From contig MEPU01000004.1 in assembly GCA_001771815.1 (NCBI GenBank), positions 434,001 to 498,000 of the forward strand: 64,000 nucleotides of DNA, given 5' to 3'. Source of the DNA: Bdellovibrionales bacterium RIFCSPHIGHO2_01_FULL_40_29 (lineage in GTDB: Bacteria; Bdellovibrionota; Bdellovibrionia; Bdellovibrionales; Bdellovibrionaceae). Below, in pieces: positions 17,777-27,683 of the stretch. A model generated the notes under the pieces. It did no database searches. It worked only from the letters and a program-made list of their open reading frames with translations, and was not told where the DNA came from. Numbering within the stretch: position 1 is the first letter of the stretch; each line of letters begins with the position of its first letter. The position numbers were made by a program, and so were the translations under genes.

Positions 17777-18181
17777 TTAAATTCTTCGACGTTTAGGTGG
17801 GCGGCATCCATTATGCGGAACTGGAGTAATATCTTTTAAAGATAAGATTCTAATTCCAGTACCTGCTAAAGCACGGATTGCTGGCTCACGACCTGCGCCC
17901 GGACCTTTTAAAAGAACATCAACAGACTTCATTCCGCTTTCGATAGCTTTTTTTGCCGCATCTTCAGCAGTAACTTGGGCTGCGAATGGTGTTCCTTTAC
18001 GACTTCCTTTGAAACCAAGATGTCCTGCAGAAGACCATGAAACCGTATTTCCAATTGGATCTGTGAACGTCACAATAACGTTTCCAAATCCAGCAGAAAT
18101 ATGACATTGCCCTTGCAATACGTTTTTCTTAACTTTCTTCTTTGCGGTAGTCGTAGCTTTTTTTTGTTCTTCTTTAGCCAT
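17777..18181 (-). CDS. rpsK: 30S ribosomal protein S11
   Basis: S11 sits on the platform of the 30S subunit near the mRNA exit and Shine-Dalgarno helix. The 134-aa product shows the family core ([47 protein letters not shown]). The N-terminus has a Lys/Ala-rich stretch ([16 protein letters not shown]) slightly longer than in enterobacteria. It lies 17 bp after rpsM and 11 bp before rpsD. Confidence 0.99.
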   Translation of the reverse strand: MAKEEQKKATTTAKKKVKKNVLQGQCHISAGFGNVIVTFTDPIGNTVSWSSAGHLGFKGSRKGTPFAAQVTAEDAAKKAIESGMKSVDVLLKGPGAGREPAIRALAGTGIRILSLKDITPVPHNGCRPPKRRRI

Positions 18182-18198
18182 TTTTTATCCTACTTTAA

Positions 18199-18573
18199 TT
18201 AAACAACTTTTTTCTTATTCGCGACAGTTTTCTTAGGCCCCTTACGTGTTCTTGCATTAGAACGAGTATTCTGACCACGTACTGGTAAACCTTTTCTGTG
18301 TCGAGTACCACGATAGCAGTTAACATCTGTTAAACGTTTAATTGCCATACTGATTTCACGACGTAAATCACCTTCAACTTTAAAACTTCCTTCAATCAAA
18401 GCACGCATTCCTGCAATTTGCTCATCTGTTAAGGCATCAGTTCTTAAAGTGTCAGAAATTCCGACTTCTTTACAGATCGAACGAGCACGAGGTCGTCCAA
18501 TTCCAAAAATATATGTTAATGCGATTTCAACTCGCTTATTTCGAGGTAAATCGATACCCATCAAACGTGCCAT
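18199..18573 (-). CDS. rpsM: 30S ribosomal protein S13
   Basis: S13 lies in the head of the 30S subunit, where it contacts P-site tRNA and forms the B1 bridges to the 50S subunit. The 124 residues include the start [20 protein letters not shown], the helix-two-turn-helix region and the basic tail [15 protein letters not shown]. Two bases separate its ATG from the rpmJ stop, so the two are closely coupled. Confidence 0.99.
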   Translation of the reverse strand: MARLMGIDLPRNKRVEIALTYIFGIGRPRARSICKEVGISDTLRTDALTDEQIAGMRALIEGSFKVEGDLRREISMAIKRLTDVNCYRGTRHRKGLPVRGQNTRSNARTRKGPKKTVANKKKVV

Positions 18574-18575
18574 GA

Positions 18576-18689
18576 CTAACCCTGCCTTTGCTTGTGTTTA
18601 GCGTTCTCACAGATAACGCGAATAACACCTTTTCTCTTAATAACTTTACACTTATTACAGATTTTCTTTACCGATGGTCGAACTTTCAT
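18576..18689 (-). CDS. rpmJ: 50S ribosomal protein L36
   Basis: This 37-codon gene encodes [18 protein letters not shown] and so on. It has the zinc-binding set Cys11, Cys14, Cys27 and His32, making it the zinc-dependent (C+) form. L36 is a small late-assembly protein of the 50S subunit. It lies between adk and rpsM; infA, which often stands just before rpmJ, is absent. A short GTTAAT/ATTAAC hairpin lies upstream, within the 63-bp gap after adk. Confidence 0.97.
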   Translation of the reverse strand: MKVRPSVKKICNKCKVIKRKGVIRVICENAKHKQRQG

Positions 18690-18752
18690 TTCAATACTCC
18701 GCACAAAAGGTTAATTTTATTAACATTCAAAAAACTTGTAGTCTAGCCCTAA

Positions 18753-19397
18753 TTAAGCTAAGCCCAGAATTTCTTCAATCTCTTCTAACACAATCTCTGG
18801 GTCTTTTGCACAATCTACTTTCTCCAACATATTCTTGCCGCGGTAGAAATTGATTGTCGGACCCGTATTTTTTTCAAACTGAGCTAATCTCTCCCCGATA
18901 ACTTCCTTCTTGTCGTCAGGTCGCTGCCTTAACTCCCCACCACACTTCTCACAGACCTCTCCTTTAGAAGAGGGCTTAGTTTCGATATGGTAGATCTCGC
19001 CGCACTTAGCGCATGTTCTACGCCCCGTTAAACGGCTTACTAACAACTCAGAATCTATACTAAAAAAGATCACTTTATCGATCTGATTAGCACTTTTCTT
19101 AAGCATTTGCTCTAAGCTTTCGGCTTGAGCAACAGTCCTTGGAAAACCATCAAAAATAACAGACTTACCCTTATTTTTGTCTATAAAACTTTCAACTAAC
19201 TTGACCATGACTTCATCTGGAACCAGTTTCCCCTGATCCATAAAGCCCTGAGCCATCAATCCGATCTCAGTCTTCTCCGCTATGGCACCTCTTAAAAGAT
19301 CGCCAGTACTTAATTGAAGAAACTGGTGCTTATCAATGAGGTATCGAGATTGAGTTCCTTTTCCCGACCCAGGAGCACCTATCAGGATAACGTTCAA
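18753..19397 (-). CDS. adk: Adenylate kinase
   Basis: Adenylate kinase interconverts ATP + AMP and 2 ADP in the cytoplasm. The 214-aa product has the P-loop GAPGSGKGT (7-15), the NMP-binding STGDLLR, GFPRT and the mobile lid. The lid carries four cysteines (CAKC and CEKC), so this is the zinc-lid type common in many bacteria. Its start overlaps the secY stop by 4 bp, the usual secY-adk coupling. rpmJ follows after 63 bp. Confidence 0.99.
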   Translation of the reverse strand: MNVILIGAPGSGKGTQSRYLIDKHQFLQLSTGDLLRGAIAEKTEIGLMAQGFMDQGKLVPDEVMVKLVESFIDKNKGKSVIFDGFPRTVAQAESLEQMLKKSANQIDKVIFFSIDSELLVSRLTGRRTCAKCGEIYHIETKPSSKGEVCEKCGGELRQRPDDKKEVIGERLAQFEKNTGPTINFYRGKNMLEKVDCAKDPEIVLEEIEEILGLA

Positions 19398-20719
19398 AAC
19401 TGAACCCTCCTGCTACGGATTTTAACGCCCTTTAAGAAGGAGTCATACTTACGTGATAATAAATGAGATTGAATTTGTTGAGATGTATCAATTGCAACAC
19501 CAACTAAGATCAGCAAACTAGTGCCACCAAAGTAGAAGGGAACGTTGAACATCTTTGCCAAAAGGCCCGGCAAAATACAAACAATACAAAGATACAAACA
19601 GCCCAAAACGTTAATGCGATCTAAAACGTAGCGAATGAAGTCTGCAGTGCTTTTGCCCGCTCGAATACCTGGGATAAATGCACCAGATTTCTTTAAGTTC
19701 TCTGAAACTTCATCAGCGTTGAAAACAATGTCTGTATAAAAGAATGAAAAGAAAATAATAAATAATACGAATAAAATATTAAAAATAACTCCATCTGGAT
19801 TTAGAGAATCTCTCATCGCATTAACCCATGGAGCTTGAACAAATTGAGCCAAAGTACTTGGAAACATTAAAAGTGAACTTGCAAAAATTGGTGGAATAAC
19901 TCCTGCAAAGTTGATCTTAATTGGCAAATGACTTGATGCCAATGAACCCATATTGTTGTTTGCTAATTTTTGACTGTACTGAATAGCAACACGGCGCTGG
20001 GCAACTTCCATAAAAATAACGCCCGCAATAACTGCAACCATGAATGCTAGCAATACAATGGCTACAACTGGATTGATCTCACCATTTTTAACCAACTCAT
20101 ACAAACTTTGAGCGCCACCAGGAATAGCTGCAGCAATACCCGTAAAAATGATTAATGATGTGCCGTTACCAATACCCTTTTCAGTTATTTGATCACCAAG
20201 CCACATGATAAAACATGTACCAGCAACCAACGTCAAAACTGTAATAAATTTAAAAGGAAATATCCCGATAGAACCTGATGACAAAAGACTTTGCCCTACT
20301 TGAGATGTTTGACCAGCAAGCCAAGAACTCATTCCGTATCCTTGAACAATCGCCAAAAGAACCGTCGCGTAACGTGTGTACTGACTGATTTTTTTGCGTC
20401 CTGACTCACCTTCTTTTTTCAACGCTTCCAAAAATGGAATTGCTGATGTCAAAAGTTGAAATATAATTGAAGCCGAAATATAGGGCATAATACCCAAAGC
20501 AAAAATTGAAAACTGCGATAGCGCTCCACCTGAAAAAGTATTGAATAATCCGAAGATCCCACGATTCTGTGAATTGAAAAATTCAGAAACCGCAAGGCCG
20601 TTAACTCCCGGAGTAGGAATATGAACTCCGATACGATATACAGCTAAACAAACCAAAGTGAAAATAATTTTAGATCTTAAACTTCCAGATCCTTTGCTAT
20701 CGCCTTTTTGTTCTGCCAC
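19394..20719 (-). CDS. secY: Preprotein translocase subunit SecY
   Basis: SecY is the ten-helix channel of the Sec translocon in the inner membrane and partners SecE (encoded here at 43955-44332) and SecG. The 441 residues show PTPGVNG near residue 36, the plug/TM2 region (GIFGLFNTFSGGALSQFSIF), GNGTSLIIFTGI and the cytoplasmic loop before the last helices. It overlaps adk by 4 bp, and its start shares one base with the rplO stop, as at the end of a spc operon. Confidence 0.99.
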   Translation of the reverse strand: MAEQKGDSKGSGSLRSKIIFTLVCLAVYRIGVHIPTPGVNGLAVSEFFNSQNRGIFGLFNTFSGGALSQFSIFALGIMPYISASIIFQLLTSAIPFLEALKKEGESGRKKISQYTRYATVLLAIVQGYGMSSWLAGQTSQVGQSLLSSGSIGIFPFKFITVLTLVAGTCFIMWLGDQITEKGIGNGTSLIIFTGIAAAIPGGAQSLYELVKNGEINPVVAIVLLAFMVAVIAGVIFMEVAQRRVAIQYSQKLANNNMGSLASSHLPIKINFAGVIPPIFASSLLMFPSTLAQFVQAPWVNAMRDSLNPDGVIFNILFVLFIIFFSFFYTDIVFNADEVSENLKKSGAFIPGIRAGKSTADFIRYVLDRINVLGCLYLCIVCILPGLLAKMFNVPFYFGGTSLLILVGVAIDTSQQIQSHLLSRKYDSFLKGVKIRSRRVQF

Positions 20720-21159
20720 TACTTGATTACCTCTACAGATCCACCAGCTTTTTCGATGGCTGCTTTTGCTTTTTCACTGATGTAATGAGTCTTAACTGCC
20801 AATGCTTTTGTTAAATCGCCTTTAGCTAAAACTTTTATTTTACTGCCCTTAGTAATCAAACGCATTTTGTATAATGCTTCTGGGTCTACAGACTTATCGA
20901 ATTTATTTAAATCAGATAAATTAATAATTTGGTATTGAGTTGCGAACGCGGCATTCGTAAAACCAAATTTTGGCAACCGACGAGACAATGGAGTTTGTCC
21001 ACCCTCGAAACCACGACGAACTGTTCCGCCAGTACGAGCTAATTGTCCTTTATGACCCTTAGTTGAAGTACCACCCATACCAGACCCGATTCCACGACCA
21101 ATTCGTTTTTGGTAGTGAGTTGATCCTGCTTTAGGTTTTAAAGATGCTAGTAAGCTCAT
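20719..21159 (-). CDS. rplO: 50S ribosomal protein L15
   Basis: L15 is a late-assembly 50S protein. The 146 residues have the Gly/Arg-rich N-terminus (RIGRGIGSGMGGTSTKGHKG), the GFEGGQTPLSRRLPKFGF motif and the compact C-terminal domain. The gene lies 12 bp after rpmD and touches secY by one base. Confidence 0.99.
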   Translation of the reverse strand: MSLLASLKPKAGSTHYQKRIGRGIGSGMGGTSTKGHKGQLARTGGTVRRGFEGGQTPLSRRLPKFGFTNAAFATQYQIINLSDLNKFDKSVDPEALYKMRLITKGSKIKVLAKGDLTKALAVKTHYISEKAKAAIEKAGGSVEVIK

Positions 21160-21171
21160 ATTAACTCCGAA

Positions 21172-21357
21172 TTATTTCTTAATTGTTATTTCCAACAAAT
21201 GTTGAACTTTACTTAACTGACCGCGATTTGCAGCATTGTCAGCAACTTCAACAGTATTATTAATCTTTCTCAAGCCTAATGCATGAACCGTTTTAATCTG
21301 GCTCTCACTACAGCTGATAGTTGATCTTTTTAATTTTACTACAAAAGCCTTAGCCAT
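21172..21357 (-). CDS. rpmD: 50S ribosomal protein L30
   Basis: The ATG at 21357 gives a 61-aa L30 (MAKAFVVKLKRSTI, HALGLRKINNTVEV). The frame is open further upstream, but that extra sequence overlaps rpsE and does not resemble L30. The start lies 2 bp after the rpsE stop. L30 is a small peripheral 50S protein. Confidence 0.97.
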   Translation of the reverse strand: MAKAFVVKLKRSTISCSESQIKTVHALGLRKINNTVEVADNAANRGQLSKVQHLLEITIKK

Positions 21358-21359
21358 AA

Positions 21360-21809
21360 TTAACCTCGTAATTTCTTCAATTGGCTGAGTCCGTCTAAAG
21401 TCGCACGAACAGCATTGTGTGGATTTCGAGTTCCAACACATTTAGTTAAAATATCTCGCACGCCAACTGATTCAAGAACTGCACGAACAGCACCGCCGGC
21501 AATAACACCAGTACCAGCCGCAGCAGGCTTCATGATTACTTTAGCGCAACCAAACTTACCAATAACTTCGTGAGGAATTGTTCCTTCGTGAAGTTGCACA
21601 TCACGACAAGCTTTCTTAGCTGAGCGTGTTGCTTTTCCAATTGCCTCAGGAACTTCGCCAGCTTTTCCACTGCCAAAACCAACCTGTCCAATTTTATCAC
21701 CAACAACAACTAAAGCTGCGAAAGAAAAGCGACGTCCGCCCTTTACAACTTTTGTTACGCGATTGATAGCAACAACTTTTTCTTCTAATTCAGCATTCAT
21801 CTTTTCCAT
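21360..21809 (-). CDS. rpsE: 30S ribosomal protein S5
   Basis: S5 helps decoding fidelity and mRNA unwinding at the 30S entry site. The product (149 aa) has the double-stranded-RNA-binding-like N-domain with [18 protein letters not shown], the site where spectinomycin resistance changes arise elsewhere, and the C-terminal [23 protein letters not shown] lies 7 bp before the ATG at 21809, which supports that start over the ATG 9 bp further in. Confidence 0.98.
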   Translation of the reverse strand: MEKMNAELEEKVVAINRVTKVVKGGRRFSFAALVVVGDKIGQVGFGSGKAGEVPEAIGKATRSAKKACRDVQLHEGTIPHEVIGKFGCAKVIMKPAAAGTGVIAGGAVRAVLESVGVRDILTKCVGTRNPHNAVRATLDGLSQLKKLRG

Positions 21810-21819
21810 TTAATCTCCA

Positions 21820-22188
21820 TTAAAAACTAAGGCCACCCTCGCGTGCGCCATCTGCTAAAGACTGTACTCGACCATGATAAATAAATCCGTTGCGATCAAA
21901 AACAACTGCCTTAATTCCTTTTTTCAAAGACGCTTCAGCGATTGTTTTTCCAACCAATTTTGCCATGCTCTTACCATCTAATTTTTGATCTAACTTAATA
22001 GAAGATACAGTCAATATTGTCTGATGTTTGTCATCATTTACAACTTGAGCGTAAATGTGCTTAGAACTTCTGAAAACACACAAACGTGGTCTTTCTGCTG
22101 TTCCATTCACAGTCTTTCTGATTCTGATCTTCTTCTTCAATCTATTTGCAGACTTTGCTGCTGTATGCTTAGACACACGTAATTTCAT
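21820..22188 (-). CDS. rplR: 50S ribosomal protein L18
   Basis: L18 binds 5S rRNA and brings it into the central protuberance with L5. The 122 residues show the family features RPRLCVFRSSKHIYAQV, a basic N-terminal tail and the C-terminal FDRNGFIYHGRVQSLADGAR. The gene lies 10 bp before rpsE and 18 bp after rplF. Confidence 0.99.
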   Translation of the reverse strand: MKLRVSKHTAAKSANRLKKKIRIRKTVNGTAERPRLCVFRSSKHIYAQVVNDDKHQTILTVSSIKLDQKLDGKSMAKLVGKTIAEASLKKGIKAVVFDRNGFIYHGRVQSLADGAREGGLSF

Positions 22189-22206
22189 AAAACACCCTTA
22201 CCTAAA

Positions 22207-22746
22207 TTATTTACCAGCCGACTTACCAGCTTTACGTCTAATATGCTCACCAACGTAACGAACACCTTTACCTAAATATGGTTCTGGTGGTCTAAAGCTT
22301 CTAATCTTCGCAGCAACTTGGCCAACCATTGCTTTATCAGCACCGTTGACACTTACTGTTGTTTGCTTATCAACCTTAATTTCAATTCCCTCTGGAATAT
22401 CAAAATTAATGGGATGAGAGAAACCTAGCGATAATTCCAACTTTTTACCAGCAACATTCGCACGATATCCAACACCATGTAGCTCCAAAGCCTTTGTGAA
22501 GCCTTGTGATACACCATTAACTGCATTCTGAAGAAGCACCTTATATAAACCATGTAATGATTTCGATTCGCGTGTATCATCAGCGCGAGTTAAAACAACT
22601 TTTTTAGCTTCAACTTTTGCTGTGATACGTGAATCAAGTTCATACTTTAAAGTCGTTTTAGCGCCTTTAACGGTAACAAGGTTACCAGCAACACTCACTT
22701 GAGTTTTATCATCAAAATTTACAGGATACTTACCAATACGTGACAT
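22207..22746 (-). CDS. rplF: 50S ribosomal protein L6
   Basis: L6 has two related domains and sits near the sarcin-ricin loop and the factor-binding site. The 179-aa product shows MSRIGKYPV at the start and the signature PEPYLGKGVRYVGEHIRRKAGK at the end. The gene starts 7 bp after rpsH in the spc operon. Confidence 0.99.
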   Translation of the reverse strand: MSRIGKYPVNFDDKTQVSVAGNLVTVKGAKTTLKYELDSRITAKVEAKKVVLTRADDTRESKSLHGLYKVLLQNAVNGVSQGFTKALELHGVGYRANVAGKKLELSLGFSHPINFDIPEGIEIKVDKQTTVSVNGADKAMVGQVAAKIRSFRPPEPYLGKGVRYVGEHIRRKAGKSAGK

Positions 22747-22753
22747 ATTTTAC

Positions 22754-23143
22754 CTACCAAACTAGACAAAGAACTTCACCGCCAAGATTGCTCTTAACTG
22801 CTTCATTTCCTGTCATAATCCCTTTATTAGTGCTCATTATGCATTGCCCAGTTCCAGATCGCACAACTGGAACTTCAGTTGCTTTGATATAAACACGTTT
22901 TCCTGGAGTACTTACTTTAGACAAGTTAGTAAATGCAGGAGCACCTTGTTCATCATACTTCAAATAAACACGCATAATACCTTGTTTAGAATCGCGAGCC
23001 ATTTTGTAGCTACGAACGAAGCCTTCTTGAATTAAAATTTTTGCAATGTTCTCGCGAACTTTTGACGCTGGCATATCCACTTTTTCAAGCTTAGCCATCG
23101 ATGCATTTCTGATATTTGTTAACATTTGTCCAATAGTATCCAT
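22754..23143 (-). CDS. rpsH: 30S ribosomal protein S8
   Basis: S8 binds helix 21 of 16S rRNA early in assembly and in enterobacteria is the repressor of the spc operon. The 129-aa protein begins DTIGQMLTNIRNA and ends with the conserved STNKGIMTGNEAVKSNLGGE. The gene lies between rpsN (9 bp) and rplF (7 bp). Confidence 0.99.
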   Translation of the reverse strand: MDTIGQMLTNIRNASMAKLEKVDMPASKVRENIAKILIQEGFVRSYKMARDSKQGIMRVYLKYDEQGAPAFTNLSKVSTPGKRVYIKATEVPVVRSGTGQCIMSTNKGIMTGNEAVKSNLGGEVLCLVW

Positions 23144-23152
23144 AATTTCCTC

Positions 23153-23458
23153 TTACCAGCTAGCCTTAGTTACGCCCGGAAGTTTACCATCCAAAGCCAA
23201 TGTTCTAAATGCGATTCTTGATAAACCAAATTTTCGATAATTACCGCGAGGACGACCCGTAATCTGACATCGTGTTGTTACACGATTTGGAGACGAGTTC
23301 CGTGGCATAGCTTGCAACTTATTGCGAGCCTCTGATCTTTCCTCATCAGAAAGAGTCATATTCACAGCTTTTTCGCGAAGCTCTCTTCTGTACTTCCAAA
23401 GTTTAGTTGAGATTTTTTTCTTTTTATTATTCTTCTCAATACTTGCTAGTCTTGCCAT
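23153..23458 (-). CDS. rpsN: 30S ribosomal protein S14 (zinc-free type)
   Basis: S14 lies in the 30S head. The ATG at 23458 gives 101 aa ([15 protein letters not shown]). Upstream in-frame codons overlap rplE and are not part of the family. The C-terminus ([24 protein letters not shown]) is canonical. The CxxC pairs of the short zinc-type S14 are absent, so this is the longer, zinc-independent form. Confidence 0.98.
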   Translation of the reverse strand: MARLASIEKNNKKKKISTKLWKYRRELREKAVNMTLSDEERSEARNKLQAMPRNSSPNRVTTRCQITGRPRGNYRKFGLSRIAFRTLALDGKLPGVTKASW

Positions 23459-23468
23459 AAATTCCTTT

Positions 23469-24008
23469 TTACTTTCTGAAAGGCATACCAAGTGCCTCTA
23501 AAAGAGCTTTGCCATCATTATCGTTATTAGCAGTTGTACAAATTGTGATATTCATTCCACGTACTTTTTCAATTTTATCAAAATTAATCTCAGGGAATAC
23601 AATCTGCTCTTTTAAACCCATATTATAGTTTCCGCGACCGTCAAAACCTTTGCTTGGAAGACCACGGAAGTCACGAACTCGCGGTAATGCAAGAGTTTGC
23701 AAACGATCTAAAAAAGACCACATTTTCTCACGACGAAGCGTCACACGAACTCCAATTGGAATACCTTCACGCAATTTAAAGTTTGAGATTGCTTTCTTAG
23801 CTTTAGTTACAACTGCTTTTTGTCCCGCAATTGAAGTGATCTCGTCCACAACGCCATTTACTAATTTTGGGTTTTGAACAAAATCAGCACTTGAAACGCT
23901 GATAATGATTTTTTCAAGTCGTGGAACTTGCATTGTGCTTTTGTATCCTAATCTTTTCATCAGATCAGGAACTATTTCTTTAGTGTATGTGCTATGTAAA
24001 CGATTCAT
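23469..24008 (-). CDS. rplE: 50S ribosomal protein L5
   Basis: L5 binds 5S rRNA and contacts P-site tRNA from the central protuberance. The 179-aa product has the family motifs [19 protein letters not shown] and [18 protein letters not shown]. In the spc operon, L24 (rplX) is usually encoded between L14 and L5. Here only 9 bp separate rplN and rplE, so rplX is missing from this position. Confidence 0.99.
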   Translation of the reverse strand: MNRLHSTYTKEIVPDLMKRLGYKSTMQVPRLEKIIISVSSADFVQNPKLVNGVVDEITSIAGQKAVVTKAKKAISNFKLREGIPIGVRVTLRREKMWSFLDRLQTLALPRVRDFRGLPSKGFDGRGNYNMGLKEQIVFPEINFDKIEKVRGMNITICTTANNDNDGKALLEALGMPFRK

Positions 24009-24017
24009 TTTTTTTCC

Positions 24018-24386
24018 TCACAGTACTTCTGGAGCAAGAGAAACAATCTTAACGAATTGCTTAGCTCGTAGCTCACGTGCAACTGGACCAAAAATACGTG
24101 TTCCAATTGGTTCTTTTGCAGCATTAATTAATACCGCTGAATTATCATCAAATCGGATATAGCTACCATCAGCGCGACGCAACTTGTGAATAGTCCGCAC
24201 GATAACAGCTTTTGCCACATCACCTTTTTTTACTTTTGCATTTGGGATCGCGTCTTTGATTGAAACAACGATAATATCGCCGATCGAAGCAAAGCGTCTT
24301 TTAGATCCGCCCAAAACTTTCACGCACATAACTTCTTTTGCGCCTGAATTGTCTGCAACATTTAATCGAGATTGCATTTGAATCAT
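24018..24386 (-). CDS. rplN: 50S ribosomal protein L14
   Basis: L14 lies at the subunit interface, contacts 16S rRNA in bridges B5/B8 and is the docking site of the silencing factor RsfS. The 122 residues are canonical ([33 protein letters not shown]). It starts the spc group, 1 bp after rpsQ. Confidence 0.99.
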   Translation of the reverse strand: MIQMQSRLNVADNSGAKEVMCVKVLGGSKRRFASIGDIIVVSIKDAIPNAKVKKGDVAKAVIVRTIHKLRRADGSYIRFDDNSAVLINAAKEPIGTRIFGPVARELRAKQFVKIVSLAPEVL

Positions 24387-24387
24387 A

Positions 24388-24669
24388 TTACACCTGCTTC
24401 GAAGTCTTTAAAACAGAAGCCAAAGCCCAACGCTTTGTCTTGCTTAAAGGACGTGTTTCGTAAATGACGACTGTGTCGCCAATTTTGCATTGCTGTTTCT
24501 CATCATGAGCCTTAATAACAGAAGACTTCTTGATGTATTTTCCATATTTCTCATGCTTGATCGTACGGTACACCAACACAGAAATTGTTTTCTGCATTTT
24601 GTTGGCTACAACTTCACCTTGTAGCTCAACTCTTCTTCCGCGGTTACTTTCAGTTGCTTGCTTAGCCAT
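24388..24669 (-). CDS. rpsQ: 30S ribosomal protein S17
   Basis: S17 is an early-binding OB-fold protein of the 30S body. The 93-aa product has [18 protein letters not shown] and the conserved [21 protein letters not shown]. It lies 3 bp after rpmC and 1 bp before rplN. Confidence 0.99.
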   Translation of the reverse strand: MAKQATESNRGRRVELQGEVVANKMQKTISVLVYRTIKHEKYGKYIKKSSVIKAHDEKQQCKIGDTVVIYETRPLSKTKRWALASVLKTSKQV

Positions 24670-24672
24670 ATA

Positions 24673-24864
24673 TTACCTTGCAGACTTTCTTAATAACGCC
24701 GTGTTAATTCGAGCGATATCTCGTCTAGTTGTTCTGATTTGATGAGGACTAGCTAACTGACCTAAACTGTTTTTCATGTTCATGTCGAATAGCTTAGCAA
24801 CTAGTTCAGACTTTTGCTTCACCAGTTCTGCTACATTTTTATTTTCAATATCTTTAAAGTTCAT
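24673..24864 (-). CDS. rpmC: 50S ribosomal protein L29
   Basis: L29 is a small two-helix protein at the tunnel exit beside L23, where nascent-chain factors dock. The 63 residues show the helical KSELVAKLFDMNMKNSLGQL and a C-terminal RRDIARINTALL. The gene lies 2 bp after rplP and 3 bp before rpsQ. Confidence 0.98.
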   Translation of the reverse strand: MNFKDIENKNVAELVKQKSELVAKLFDMNMKNSLGQLASPHQIRTTRRDIARINTALLRKSAR

Positions 24865-24866
24865 AA

Positions 24867-25274
24867 CTATGTTCTCTCTAAAAATTTAGTTTTAAACGGA
24901 AGCTTATGAGCTGCACGTAAAAAAGCTTCTTTAGCTTGCTCACGAGTAACGCCATTCATTTCGAATAAAATTCTGCCTGGTAAACAACGAGCAATCCAAA
25001 ACTCTGGATTACCTTTACCGCTACCCATACGAGTTTCAGCAGGTTTCTTTGTTACTGGTAAATCTGGATAAACTCGACACCAGATTTTACCACCACGTTT
25101 AATTGTTCGCGAAATTGCAATACGACCAGCTTCAAGTTGGCGCGCAGTCAAGCGCCCCTCTTCAGCACACTGTAATCCAAAATCACCAAAGTCTAAAGTT
25201 GAACCACGATGAGCCAAGCCCTTCGCATTACCAATAAACTGTTTTCTGTACTTGACGCGTTTAGGACTTAACAC
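24867..25274 (-). CDS. rplP: 50S ribosomal protein L16 (GTG start)
   Basis: L16 organises the A-site region and the L7/L12 stalk base. The likely start is a GTG at 25274, giving [12 protein letters not shown] as in other L16 proteins, 135 aa in all. AGGAGG lies 6 bp upstream, inside the 3' end of rpsC. An in-frame ATG 27 bp earlier would add nine residues foreign to the family. The gene overlaps rpsC by 14 bp, which suggests translational coupling. Confidence 0.95.
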   Translation of the reverse strand: MLSPKRVKYRKQFIGNAKGLAHRGSTLDFGDFGLQCAEEGRLTARQLEAGRIAISRTIKRGGKIWCRVYPDLPVTKKPAETRMGSGKGNPEFWIARCLPGRILFEMNGVTREQAKEAFLRAAHKLPFKTKFLERT

Positions 25275-25932
25275 GGCCAGCCTCCTGAACTTGAACTTCA
25301 CGAGCAGATAAAATATCGCCCTTGTAGATCCATACTTTCATACCAATAATTCCATATGCAGTTTGAGCACGAGCAGTTCCGTAATCAATGTCTGCACGCA
25401 ATGTGTGTAATGGAACTGACTTTTCATTGTACCATTCAGAACGAGCAATCTCTGCTCCGTCTAAACGACCTGATACGCGAACTTTAATACCACGAACTCC
25501 GCCTTTGATAGCGGCAGCAATTGCTTTCTTAAGAGCGCGTCTCCAAGAGATACGCTTTTCTAATTGAAGAGCAATAGACTCAGCAACTAGTTGAGCATCT
25601 GTATCTGGCTTACGTACTTCTTGAATCGACAAAAACACTTCGTTTGTAGTCAACTTTTGCACATCAGCTTTTAATGTATCAATTCCAGTACCTTTTTTAC
25701 CGATAACAACTCCTGGACGAGCTGTGTGGATGATAACTTTAACTTTATTTCCAGCGCGCTCTAATTCAATCTTAGCAACACCAGCATGTTTCAATTTATC
25801 TTTGATATAATTTCTAAGCTTGATGTCCTCATGCAAGAAATCATAATAAGTTTTCCCTTTGGCATACCAACGAGAATCCCAAGTTCTGATTACACCAACG
25901 CGTAAACCAATCGGGTGAACCTTTTGTCCCAT
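25261..25932 (-). CDS. rpsC: 30S ribosomal protein S3
   Basis: S3 guards the mRNA entry channel and takes part in helicase activity with S4 and S5. The 223-aa product starts [13 protein letters not shown], contains the KH domain with [13 protein letters not shown], and ends with the family's [14 protein letters not shown]. It overlaps rplV by one base and rplP by 14 bp. Confidence 0.99.
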   Translation of the reverse strand: MGQKVHPIGLRVGVIRTWDSRWYAKGKTYYDFLHEDIKLRNYIKDKLKHAGVAKIELERAGNKVKVIIHTARPGVVIGKKGTGIDTLKADVQKLTTNEVFLSIQEVRKPDTDAQLVAESIALQLEKRISWRRALKKAIAAAIKGGVRGIKVRVSGRLDGAEIARSEWYNEKSVPLHTLRADIDYGTARAQTAYGIIGMKVWIYKGDILSAREVQVQEAGRVKS

Positions 25933-26264
25933 TATTTCTCTCCTAATGTTACGTTGATGTGACTTAATTTTTTACGAACTCCGAACGCACGACCTTGAGC
26001 GCGAGGACGGAAGCGTTTTAAAACCGGTCCACCATCTACAGTAATCGATTTAACAAATAACTTATCCATATTCATTGTCTTTTTGTAGTCTGCATTTGCT
26101 ACCGCAGACTCAATCAATTTTTTGATCAAAATTGCAGTTTTCTTATTCATGTAAGTCAGTGTTTTCAATGCTTCATCAACATTTTTTCCACGAACCATGT
26201 CTGCAACAAGACGAGCCTTTTGAGCTCCAACGCGTGCATAATTTAAAGATGCTTTAGTTTCCAT
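25932..26264 (-). CDS. rplV: 50S ribosomal protein L22
   Basis: L22 sends a long beta-hairpin into the peptide exit tunnel, the site of macrolide resistance changes elsewhere. The 110 residues have [18 protein letters not shown] and the tunnel hairpin region [19 protein letters not shown]. It lies between rpsS (11 bp) and rpsC (1-bp overlap). Confidence 0.99.
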   Translation of the reverse strand: METKASLNYARVGAQKARLVADMVRGKNVDEALKTLTYMNKKTAILIKKLIESAVANADYKKTMNMDKLFVKSITVDGGPVLKRFRPRAQGRAFGVRKKLSHINVTLGEK

Positions 26265-26275
26265 ACATCAACCTT

Positions 26276-26572
26276 TTACTTTTTAGCTGCAGCTGGTGCT
26301 GCAGAAGCTGCTTTCTTCTCAGCATGCCCGTGAAAAGTTCTCGTTGGAGAAAATTCACCTAGTTTGTGTCCAATCATATTCTCGGTAATGTAAACAGGGA
26401 CAAACTTTCTTCCGTTATGAACTGCAAAGGTTAAACCGATGCACTCAGGAAGAATAGTTGATCTGCGAGACCAAGTTTTAATAACTTTTTTATCGTTCTT
26501 TTGGATTGCATTGTCGATCTTCTTCGTTAAATGCAAATCTACAAAAGGACCTTTTTTTATCGAACGTGCCAC
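26276..26572 (-). CDS. rpsS: 30S ribosomal protein S19
   Basis: S19 forms a complex with S13 in the 30S head near the A site. The 98-aa product is canonical ([33 protein letters not shown]) and ends in an Ala/Lys-rich tail ([14 protein letters not shown]). It lies 10 bp after rplB. Confidence 0.99.
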   Translation of the reverse strand: MARSIKKGPFVDLHLTKKIDNAIQKNDKKVIKTWSRRSTILPECIGLTFAVHNGRKFVPVYITENMIGHKLGEFSPTRTFHGHAEKKAASAAPAAAKK

Positions 26573-26582
26573 AGTCTATCTC

Positions 26583-27401
26583 CTATTTACGACGTTTAAT
26601 AATTGACGAGTTAGTGCGTTTATTATGACGAGTCTTAAAGCCCTTACATGGTTTACCCCAAGGAGTAACCGGATGGTGACCTTTACCAACGCCTTCACCG
26701 CCACCCATTGGATGATCCACTGGATTCATGTGTGTACCACGAACTCCAGGACGAATACCTCTCCAACGAGAACGACCAGCTTTACCTAATTTGATATTTT
26801 CATTATCTGTATTTCCAACTTGGCCAATTGAGGCTTTGCAAGAAGACAGAATTTGCTTCAATTCACCAGATGGCAAACGCACTTGACAGTACTGCTCACC
26901 TTTACCAGCCAATGTCGCTGATGCTCCGGCGCCACGACACATCTGAGCACCCTTTCCAGGACGCATCTCAATGTTGTGAATAATTGTACCCGCTGGAATT
27001 GCAGATAGAGGTAAGCAATTCCCTGGTTTAATATCGGCCTTTTCACTGCAAACAACAGTGTCACCAACATTCAAACCAATTGGGGCAATGATGTAACATT
27101 TTTCACCGTCAGCATAATTAATCAATGCAATACGGCTAGTACGATTTGGATCGTACTCAATAGAAGCAACTTTTCCCGGAACTTCCATTTTATTACGTTT
27201 AAAATCAATTAAACGGTAACGACGCTTATGTCCGCCACCCTGGTGACGCATAGTAATCACACCGTGATTGTTACGCGCAGCTTTTTTACGCAATGGCATA
27301 GTTAATGATTTTTCAGGAGTCGTTTTTGTGATCTCAGAAAAATCAAAACCGATCATTCCACGGGTACCATGCGATCTAGCACTCCATACTTTTAATCCCA
27401 T
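26583..27401 (-). CDS. rplB: 50S ribosomal protein L2
   Basis: L2 supports peptidyl-transferase function and subunit joining. The 272-aa product has the expected N-terminus ([19 protein letters not shown]), the RNA-binding middle and the C-terminal loop [13 protein letters not shown]. In many bacteria this loop reads HPHGGGEG; here the second His is Met while the essential first His is kept. I recall the same change in Bacteroidetes L2. The gene lies 2 bp after rplW. Confidence 0.99.
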   Translation of the reverse strand: MGLKVWSARSHGTRGMIGFDFSEITKTTPEKSLTMPLRKKAARNNHGVITMRHQGGGHKRRYRLIDFKRNKMEVPGKVASIEYDPNRTSRIALINYADGEKCYIIAPIGLNVGDTVVCSEKADIKPGNCLPLSAIPAGTIIHNIEMRPGKGAQMCRGAGASATLAGKGEQYCQVRLPSGELKQILSSCKASIGQVGNTDNENIKLGKAGRSRWRGIRPGVRGTHMNPVDHPMGGGEGVGKGHHPVTPWGKPCKGFKTRHNKRTNSSIIKRRK

Positions 27402-27403
27402 GT

Positions 27404-27682
27404 CTAGGCCCCCTCAAATAATGATAACTTTTGGCCATCAGCTAATTTGACTAAAGCTTTTTTCCATTTTTTTGGTTTAGTTAAACCAAACTTAGAATAC
27501 TTCATATCATTTCTGCAAATAACAGTTCTAACGCCCTGAACTTTTACAGAAAAACCAGCTTCGATAGCTTTTTTAATTTCAGGCTTCGTTGCATCCATCC
27601 CAACTTCGAAAACATAAACTCCAGCCTCAGCAAGAGTCGTATTTTTCTCAGTAATAAGTGGAGATCTAATTATTGTCTTCAT
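27404..27682 (-). CDS. rplW: 50S ribosomal protein L23
   Basis: L23 lies at the tunnel exit and is the docking site for trigger factor and SRP. The ATG at 27682 gives 92 aa starting [18 protein letters not shown], the canonical L23 start. Codons further upstream overlap rplD. The rest ([21 protein letters not shown]) fits the family. Confidence 0.97.
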   Translation of the reverse strand: MKTIIRSPLITEKNTTLAEAGVYVFEVGMDATKPEIKKAIEAGFSVKVQGVRTVICRNDMKYSKFGLTKPKKWKKALVKLADGQKLSLFEGA

Positions 27683-27683
27683 C